Assembly (NCBI RefSeq): GCF_052161615.1
Contig: NZ_CP197417.1
Coordinates: 992,001 to 1,056,000, forward strand
DNA from: Aeoliella sp052161615
GTDB lineage: Bacteria > Planctomycetota > Planctomycetia > Pirellulales > Lacipirellulaceae
Length of the DNA: 64,000 nt
Reading direction: 5' to 3'
Below, piece by piece: positions 58,745-64,000 of the stretch (the first letter of the stretch is position 1; each line of letters starts with the position of its first letter). The notes under the pieces were generated by a model, which was not told the origin of the DNA, made no database searches, and saw only the letters and a list, made by a program, of their open reading frames with translations. A program made the position numbers and the translations under genes.

Positions 58745-59353
58745 CTAGGGCCACGGAGTTTGAGGGGGCGGTGGAGGAGGCAACGTCGCTGGTGGTGGTG
58801 AGACAAAACCACCGGGCGGAGACATTGGAATCGTGGGGCTGGTGGTGATCACACCCGGCGTGCTTTGCACGGGAAGGGGCGGCACTGGGACTTCGCCCGA
58901 CGTCGGAAGCACGGTGCCCGACATCGTGCGACTACGAAGCTCTTCGCCGCGTCGAATGATCTCCTCGGCTGGGAGCATCATTTGTTGTTCGAGATTGAAG
59001 CTGACCGTGCGGTCGTCTCGAATCTTATGGAGGGCAAAGTTGTCGCTGAAGAAGTCGAGCGGCGGAACTTGCCACCATGGGGTGGGAATGGGTTGATTGA
59101 CGGTGAGAGTCTCGTAACCGGACTTCACGAGGCGAATCTCGCGCGTGCCGTAGTAGGTGAAGTCCATCGAGCAAGGAGTCGTGCCGATCATTTGATTGTC
59201 GACAAACACCATCGCGCCGGGGGGATTGCTTCGAACGTTGAGTCTTCGCCGTACACAACCCGAAGCCGATGCCAGAACGAGCATCACGAGCAGTAGCTTG
59301 GCGAGCCACGGCTGGAAGAGGATCGGGCGAGCTGGGGGAGGAGCGAGTTGCAT
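58745..59353 (-). CDS. PEGA-domain lipoprotein
   Basis: 202 residues. The hydrophobic leader ends LASASGC with a lipobox Cys at residue 33, preceded by a Pro-rich start (MQLAPPPARPILFQPWLAKL). A PEGA domain follows (RLNVRSNPPGAMVFVDNQMI, TTPCSMDFTYYGTREIRLV, KSGYETLTV). A longer linker and a Pro-rich tail (PPPATLPPPPPPQTP) complete it. PEGA proteins are often surface or periplasmic and bind glycans or proteins. It is convergent with mlaD, so probably not part of the mla operon, though an envelope role would fit. Confidence 0.82.
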   Translation of the reverse strand: MQLAPPPARPILFQPWLAKLLLVMLVLASASGCVRRRLNVRSNPPGAMVFVDNQMIGTTPCSMDFTYYGTREIRLVKSGYETLTVNQPIPTPWWQVPPLDFFSDNFALHKIRDDRTVSFNLEQQMMLPAEEIIRRGEELRSRTMSGTVLPTSGEVPVPPLPVQSTPGVITTSPTIPMSPPGGFVSPPPATLPPPPPPQTPWP

Positions 59354-59588
59354 GGCGATGCCAAGGGACGAGCGGCGGGCTGCGGCTTCCGCAGCGGGCG
59401 GCGAAGTATAGCGACGCCGCGGCGTGTCCTCCAGAGCGAATGCCCTGCTGCTAGCAGCGAAAACGAGCGCTACGCGGCGGATTCGCGAGAACCTCGGGAA
59501 GTCCCAAACCAGTTCGCTATCACTTTGCCGGCCGGCTGGCTAGAATAGTGAAGAGCACGCCCACCCGCCTTTTTGTCGGATTTCTCCC

Positions 59589-60785
59589 ATGCCCAACCCC
59601 ACAGGCGATAACGTCACCTTCGAGGTGGTGCAGGCTGCGCTGTCGGACGTGGGGATGCGTCGGGCGAACAATCAGGACTCGATCGCCGTCGCCGTGAGCG
59701 ACGAGCAGCAGTGGCGGTCTCGCGGCCACTTCTTCATGGTCGCCGATGGCATGGGGGCACACGCGGCTGGCGAGCTCGCCAGCAAGCTGGCCGTGGATAA
59801 CGTGCCGCACACCTACCACAAACTTCGTTCGCTCCAAGCACCCGCGGCGCTCCGCCAAGCGGTCCATAAAGCGAACAAGCTGATCCACGACAAAGGGCAG
59901 TCGTCCGCCGAGTTCAACGGCATGGGGACTACGTGCAGTTGCCTGGTGCTGCTCCCTCGTGCCGCGCTGATAGCACACGTGGGCGACAGCCGCGTCTATC
60001 GTTTGCGGTGCGGGCAGCTTGAGCAGCTTACGTTCGACCACAGCTTGGTGTGGGAGATGGCGGCGGCGAACGACACGCCGGACGAGAACATCCCGGCATG
60101 CATTCCGAAGAACGTCATCACCCGTTCGCTCGGTCCGCACGTGATGGTGAACGTCGACCTTGAAGGCCCCTACGAAGTTTGCCCCGGCGACAAGTTCCTG
60201 CTCTGCAGTGATGGGCTGACGGGCGTCGTGGATAACGATTTGCTAGCAGGGCTGCTCGATTGTTTGTCGCCGAGTGAAGTAGTGGCGACGCTCGTCGACG
60301 TGGCGAACCTCCGTGGAGGCCCTGACAATATTTCGGTGATCGTGGTCCAAGTAGCTGGCGACGATTCCGCCGTATGTGCGGTCAATGGCGACGCGAATAG
60401 TTGTTGCGGAACAAGCGAAAAAGGTTGGCTGGGTAAACTGTTCGGCAGCATGTTTGGAGGCGGTTCGACGGCCCCCGTGGAGCAGGAACTCGGCGGACCT
60501 TATGGCAACGGCCCGTATCGCCACTATCGCAGTCATCCTGACGCGTCGGCGGTCGAAATGGCGGGGCTTTGCCGGGAACTCGCGGCGCTCGAGCAGGAAG
60601 AGGACTCGCCGCTCGCCGAGTACAAAGGGATCGACTGGCCCGCGTTTCACGAGCGTTGCCAGCAAGCAGCGAGCGCCGGCGATGCCGCGAAGGCAATCGA
60701 ACACTACGCCGCAGCCGTCCGTACGTTGATGGCGCAGGTGCGGAGCACGCAGCCCGACGAGTCGGGCGTGCATCGCGTGTTCTAG
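59589..60785 (+). CDS. PP2C-family serine/threonine phosphatase
   Basis: A 398-residue metal-dependent protein phosphatase. Motifs: GMRRANNQDSIAV (motif 1), FFMVADGMGAHAAGELAS (metal Asp-Gly), GMGTTCSCLVLLP, AHVGDSRVYRLR (metal Asp), LLCSDGLTGVVDND (Asp) and GGPDNISVIVVQVAG. A C-terminal extension of about 140 residues with Gly/Cys-rich and helical parts (LCRELAALEQEEDSP, AAKAIEHYAAAVRTLM) is not part of the phosphatase fold. It probably reverses Ser/Thr-kinase signalling, which is abundant in planctomycetes; no kinase is in this window. Confidence 0.9.
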   Translation: MPNPTGDNVTFEVVQAALSDVGMRRANNQDSIAVAVSDEQQWRSRGHFFMVADGMGAHAAGELASKLAVDNVPHTYHKLRSLQAPAALRQAVHKANKLIHDKGQSSAEFNGMGTTCSCLVLLPRAALIAHVGDSRVYRLRCGQLEQLTFDHSLVWEMAAANDTPDENIPACIPKNVITRSLGPHVMVNVDLEGPYEVCPGDKFLLCSDGLTGVVDNDLLAGLLDCLSPSEVVATLVDVANLRGGPDNISVIVVQVAGDDSAVCAVNGDANSCCGTSEKGWLGKLFGSMFGGGSTAPVEQELGGPYGNGPYRHYRSHPDASAVEMAGLCRELAALEQEEDSPLAEYKGIDWPAFHERCQQAASAGDAAKAIEHYAAAVRTLMAQVRSTQPDESGVHRVF

Positions 60786-60899
60786 CTGCACCCGGGGGAC
60801 TGCTAGCATTCGCGCGGAACTGTCGTTTTCCTCTGCCCGCGTGCCTGCTACATTTCCGCCGGAATTGGTCTCTCGGCAATTGGCGCTTCGAGTCTCGAC

Positions 60900-62081
60900 G
60901 TGCGCATCTTCACGAAATACGTCCTCAGCGAACTACTCAAGGTGTTCCTACTCACGCTCGGCGTGATGACACTGATGATGTTCGTAGGCCTGTTGGGCAA
61001 GAAAGCCGTGGACCTTGGCCTGGGGCTGGGCGGACTGTTGCAGTTGACGCCCTACGTCCTGCCCGAGGCGCTGCAGTTCACGTTACCCGGCGCGCTGTTG
61101 CTCACGGTCACTGGCATTTACGGGCGGATGGCGGCGTCGAACGAACTGGTGGCCATCAAGTCGATGGGCATCTCGCCGATGGTGATGGTCTGGCCAACGC
61201 TGATTCTGTCGGTGTTCGTTAGCTTCAGCGCGGTGTGGTTCAACGACCTCGCGGTTTCTTGGGGCCGCCAAGGCCAGGAACGCGTGATCCTCGAGTCGAT
61301 GGAAGCCATCGCCTACGGGCAGCTTCGCGTCAAAGGAAGTTTCGAGCACGGCAATCTCACCGTTCACGTGCAGGGCGTCGAAGGTCGTACGCTCATCGAG
61401 CCCACGCTCGTGATTCGCGAGAAGGGCAAGGAGTTCGCCAACATCGTCTCGGCTCGTGCGGCGCAGTTTGCCGCGAACGTCGAAACGGGGCAACTCGTAC
61501 TTCGCATGCAGGATACCGATGCTACGGGGCAGCTCGACATTGTTGCGCCGGGGGTGGAGGAGTACGTCTTTCCGCTCGAAGAGTTGCTCGGCTCGCGAAA
61601 CAAAAGTCGCAGTCCGTCCGATTACTCGCTCGGCGAGATCGGACCTGCTAAGGCAAAAGAACTCGACACGATCCACAAGGTGCGGCAGGACATGAGCACC
61701 GAGGCAGCATTTGCGATGCTCACCGGCGACTTCGACGAGCTATCGGATGGCGCGTGGCGGTCTCAAGAAAAGGTGATTCAGAATGCCGAGGGGCGACTCA
61801 ATCGGTTCTACTCCGAGCCGTATCGCCGTTGGTCGAATGGCTTTAGCTGTCTCGCGTTCGCCGCGGTGGGAATCCCGGTGGCGGTGATGCTGCGCAAAGG
61901 CGAAATGCTAGCAAGCTTCTTTGCATGCTTCGCGCCGATCCTGCTGATCTATTACCCGATGTTCTACAGCTGCATGGTGCTCGCGAAGAAAGGCTCCGCC
62001 GCGCCGCAATGCCTGTGGATCGCCAACGCCGTGCTCCTCTTGATTGGCATCTATCTGATGCGCAAAGAGGTCAAACACTAA
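60900..62081 (+). CDS. LptF/LptG-family permease
   Basis: A 393-residue permease of the YjgP/YjgQ (LptF/LptG) family, the membrane part of the lipopolysaccharide exporter. It starts with GTG 60900 (MRIFTKYVLSELLKVFLLTL), the standard family start. There are three N-terminal membrane helices, the conserved GRMAASNELVAIKSMGIS-type loop, a periplasmic beta-jellyroll (about 110-230, EGRTLIEPTLVIREKGKEF) and three C-terminal helices (NGFSCLAFAAVGIPVAVMLR; ILLIYYPMFYSCMVLAKK). With lpxB and mlaEFD it supports a lipid A-containing outer membrane. I cannot say whether it is the F or G type. Confidence 0.88.
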   Translation: MRIFTKYVLSELLKVFLLTLGVMTLMMFVGLLGKKAVDLGLGLGGLLQLTPYVLPEALQFTLPGALLLTVTGIYGRMAASNELVAIKSMGISPMVMVWPTLILSVFVSFSAVWFNDLAVSWGRQGQERVILESMEAIAYGQLRVKGSFEHGNLTVHVQGVEGRTLIEPTLVIREKGKEFANIVSARAAQFAANVETGQLVLRMQDTDATGQLDIVAPGVEEYVFPLEELLGSRNKSRSPSDYSLGEIGPAKAKELDTIHKVRQDMSTEAAFAMLTGDFDELSDGAWRSQEKVIQNAEGRLNRFYSEPYRRWSNGFSCLAFAAVGIPVAVMLRKGEMLASFFACFAPILLIYYPMFYSCMVLAKKGSAAPQCLWIANAVLLLIGIYLMRKEVKH

Positions 62082-62086
62082 GTGGA

Positions 62087-62154
62087 AATGACCAATACCG
62101 AAGGACCAATGACCCAGGAGTGAGCTTACATTGGTCATTGCTGAATTGGTCCTT
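62087..62154. repeat. AATGACCAATGACC inverted repeat
   Basis: AATGACCAATACCGAAGGAC followed by CAATGACC (62087-62114) and, inverted, ACATTGGTCATTGCTGAATT then GGTCCTT (62129-62154). A similar AATGACCAATGACGAATTAA stretch lies at 45685-45704. It lies just after the LptF/G gene. Confidence 0.55.
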
Positions 62155-62314
62155 GCCGGTGCTAGCATTTTGCCATTCTGTACTTGCCCCCGGCCATCGG
62201 AGGTTGTTAGACTCGCCCCCCAAGGCGGGGCCCACGGAAGGGTCCTGCGTGTCGCGTCTGGAGCGCACTGGTGCGCGGCTTATATCGCACGAATGAGCGA
62301 CAAGGAGGTCGCGG

Positions 62315-63949
62315 TTGATTTCGAATTGGCCAATTCGCCTGAAACTTCGCGTCGGCTTGGGCTCGATGGCGGTCAGCATTTGTTTGCTGTTCGGCGCCGC
62401 GCTGTACGGCCTGTACGCGTATCGGGGTTTGGTCAAAAGCCTCAACGCACGCTCGCAAGAGTTGCCTCTTGCCGATCAACTCAGCGCCCACGTCGGCGAT
62501 CTCAAGGTCATCCTGGCTGAAGCTCGGCAGAGTCTCGGCAGTAACGGTCAAATTGCGTTCGACGGCCTTACGAATCTGATGAATCCCGACTCGCTCACCG
62601 ACGAGGATCGGACCGAACTCGCTTTACTGCGCGAGCAGTACCGACGAGAGTTCGAGGAGTTCACGCTGGTGCTCGCCGAGTATCGCGAGCGACTCGACGT
62701 AAGCAGCCTGCACGCGGGAGGTCGGATTGGCGACGATCAGCGCGAGCGGGCCACGCTTGCCGAGATCGTCGAAGTGATCAGCCAGATGGAACAAGTGCAG
62801 CCTCTTGAAGACTGGGTGTACGACGATCTTAATTCGCTGGAAATGAACGTCGACAAGCTCCGCGATCTTGCCGGCGAACTGCCGAGCCACTTGCACGAGC
62901 GTTTGCAGCATTTGGCGGGTGAAGTTCGCTCGCAATACCGCCTGGCGATTCCGCTCGCCTGGGTAACGTTTCTGCTGTCGGGAATGGTGATCATCCTCGC
63001 GGTGGTGGTGTTCCGCCGAACCATTTCGCGGCCGCTCGGAATTCTCGTGGAAGGGTCACGCCGCGTCGCCGCCGGCGACTTCACCCATCGCATTGAGATC
63101 AACAGTCGCGACGAAATCGGCGAACTCGCCGTCGCCATGAACGACATGACCACCCGCTTTCAGGAAACTCGCGACGACCTCGATCGCCAGGTCCAACAGC
63201 GAACTCGCGAAGTGGTCCGGAGCGAACAACTCGCGAGCGTCGGCTTCCTGGCTGCGGGCGTCGCGCACGAAATCAACAATCCACTGGCGTCGATCGCACT
63301 TTGTAGCGAGTCGCTCGAGAGCCGCGTCAAGCAAATGTTCGAGAGTGGCGAACTGGAGATCACTCCTGAGCGCGAGGTGGTGCTGAGCTATCTCGACATG
63401 ATCCAGCGCGAGGCGTTCCGCTGTAAGCAGATCACCGAAAAGCTGCTCGACTTCTCGCGAATGGGCGACTCGCAAAGGCACGCGACCGAACTGCGTGATT
63501 TGGTGGCCGACGTCATTGAAATGCTGCAGCACCTTGGTAAGTACAACGACAAGCACGTGCGGCTGGAAGAGGGTGAGCCGGTGATCGCCGACCTCAATCC
63601 TCAGGAGATGAAGCAGGTTGTATTGAACTTGATCACCAACGGCCTCGACAGCCTGGATGCAGGTGGCGAGGTGTGTGTGGCGGTCGAACGCGCTGGCGGG
63701 GAAGCACGCATTGTCGTCCGGGATAATGGTTGTGGCATGACCGACGAAGTGATTCAGCATCTTTTCGAGCCATTCTTTACTCGCCGACGTGGTGGGCAAG
63801 GAACCGGACTCGGACTGTCAATCACGTACCGCATCGTCAACGAGCACGGCGGGAACATTCAGGCCACGAGCCAGGGCGTCGGACACGGTTCGCAGTTCGT
63901 CGTGACCCTGCCGTTGTCGACGCTCGCTGGTCGAAGGAAAGCGGCGTAG
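62315..63949 (+). CDS. HAMP-containing sensor histidine kinase
   Basis: A 544-residue membrane sensor kinase. The start is TTG 62315: a full AAGGAGG lies seven bases before it, which outweighs the rare codon. Two membrane helices (about 15-38 and 210-230) bracket a helical sensor domain. Then come HAMP (ISRPLGILVEGSRRVAAGDF), a short coiled coil, HisKA with the phospho-acceptor in GVAHEINNPLASIALCSESL, and HATPase_c: VVLNLITNGLDSLDAGGEV (N box), VVRDNGCGMTDEVIQHLFEP (G1/F) and GGQGTGLGLSITYRIVNEHG (G2). The HEINNPL form belongs to NtrB/ZraS-like kinases that pair with sigma-54 activators. The partner regulator is probably beyond the right edge. Confidence 0.92.
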   Translation: MISNWPIRLKLRVGLGSMAVSICLLFGAALYGLYAYRGLVKSLNARSQELPLADQLSAHVGDLKVILAEARQSLGSNGQIAFDGLTNLMNPDSLTDEDRTELALLREQYRREFEEFTLVLAEYRERLDVSSLHAGGRIGDDQRERATLAEIVEVISQMEQVQPLEDWVYDDLNSLEMNVDKLRDLAGELPSHLHERLQHLAGEVRSQYRLAIPLAWVTFLLSGMVIILAVVVFRRTISRPLGILVEGSRRVAAGDFTHRIEINSRDEIGELAVAMNDMTTRFQETRDDLDRQVQQRTREVVRSEQLASVGFLAAGVAHEINNPLASIALCSESLESRVKQMFESGELEITPEREVVLSYLDMIQREAFRCKQITEKLLDFSRMGDSQRHATELRDLVADVIEMLQHLGKYNDKHVRLEEGEPVIADLNPQEMKQVVLNLITNGLDSLDAGGEVCVAVERAGGEARIVVRDNGCGMTDEVIQHLFEPFFTRRRGGQGTGLGLSITYRIVNEHGGNIQATSQGVGHGSQFVVTLPLSTLAGRRKAA

Positions 63950-63970
63950 AAGTCGTACGAGTTAAACGCG

Positions 63971-63989
63971 GCGGCATTTTGCATGCCGC
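63971..63989. terminator. Possible 3' hairpin after the kinase gene
   Basis: GCGGCAT-TTTGC-ATGCCGC, a perfect 7-bp stem 21 nt after the stop codon. No T-run follows before the window ends, so termination is only a possibility. If the kinase is followed by its response regulator, the hairpin would instead be intergenic decoration. Confidence 0.35.
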
Positions 63990-64000
63990 GCGAGTTGGAT

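Overview
The window reads as chromosomal DNA of a planctomycete, probably a Pirellulales/Lacipirellulaceae-type organism. That placement is an inference. It rests on secreted proteins with the 'LEPLEDRR' N-terminal motif, type I dockerin ends or PEP-CTERM tails, a DnaE2/ImuA/ImuB mutasome, an Mla-type lipid transporter plus LpxB and an LptF/G permease (a Gram-negative style envelope), very short coupled operons, and intergenic DNA packed with short palindromic repeats. No rRNA, tRNA, CRISPR array, prophage or complete insertion sequence was found.

Layout. 1-9.6 kb: the start of a secreted protein running off the left edge, an EEP-family lipoprotein, a seven-bladed FG-GAP-like PEP-CTERM protein, a secreted GH127 glycosidase, a dicarboxylate symporter, and the flagellar stator genes motA/motB. 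9.9-18 kb: an exported alkaline phosphatase and two large secreted dockerin proteins (a parallel beta-helix protein and a CotH/lamin-tail protein) that share a C-terminal tail. 18-25.4 kb: M19 dipeptidase, UPF0391 small membrane protein, UDP-sugar pyrophosphorylase, CYTH protein, LpxB, M50 protease overlapping an SGNH-like gene, and a lysine-repeat histone H1-like protein. 25.6-34.2 kb: Mrp, a Fis-type regulator with a decayed AAA+ domain coupled to an unknown gene, two tandem thioredoxin-fold paralogues, an MBL hydrolase with an altered metal motif, a YeeZ-like SDR and a DUF433/DUF5615 toxin-antitoxin pair. 34.2-40.4 kb: an imuA-imuB-dnaE2 translesion cassette interrupted by a GxxExxY gene that sits between inverted repeats. 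40.6-48.2 kb: DUF72, RuvX, an esterase, mannose-1-phosphate guanylyltransferase and a ThiD2-ThiE fusion, separated by large composite repeats. 48.4-64 kb: ClpC, a PIN toxin pair, CFA-type methyltransferase, a PEP-CTERM protein, mlaE-mlaF-mlaD, a PEGA lipoprotein, PP2C phosphatase, LptF/G permease and a sensor histidine kinase.

The most unusual content is the repeat landscape. At least nine families of short palindromic or inverted repeats recur here. Three of them are built from short motifs spaced at 9-10 nt: CGGAT and CTAAT about every 10 nt, and an AAC/GGA-rich unit every 9 nt. These nest into composite hairpins of about 210-310 bp. One copy of the CGGAT type brackets the GxxExxY gene on both sides in inverted orientation, which suggests (inference) that this PD-(D/E)XK-like protein and the repeats form a REP/RAYT-like system. 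Another family, a ~160-bp element with GTCATTCCGA ends, occurs three times at nearly constant length. A fourth hairpin family is inserted in frame inside imuB.
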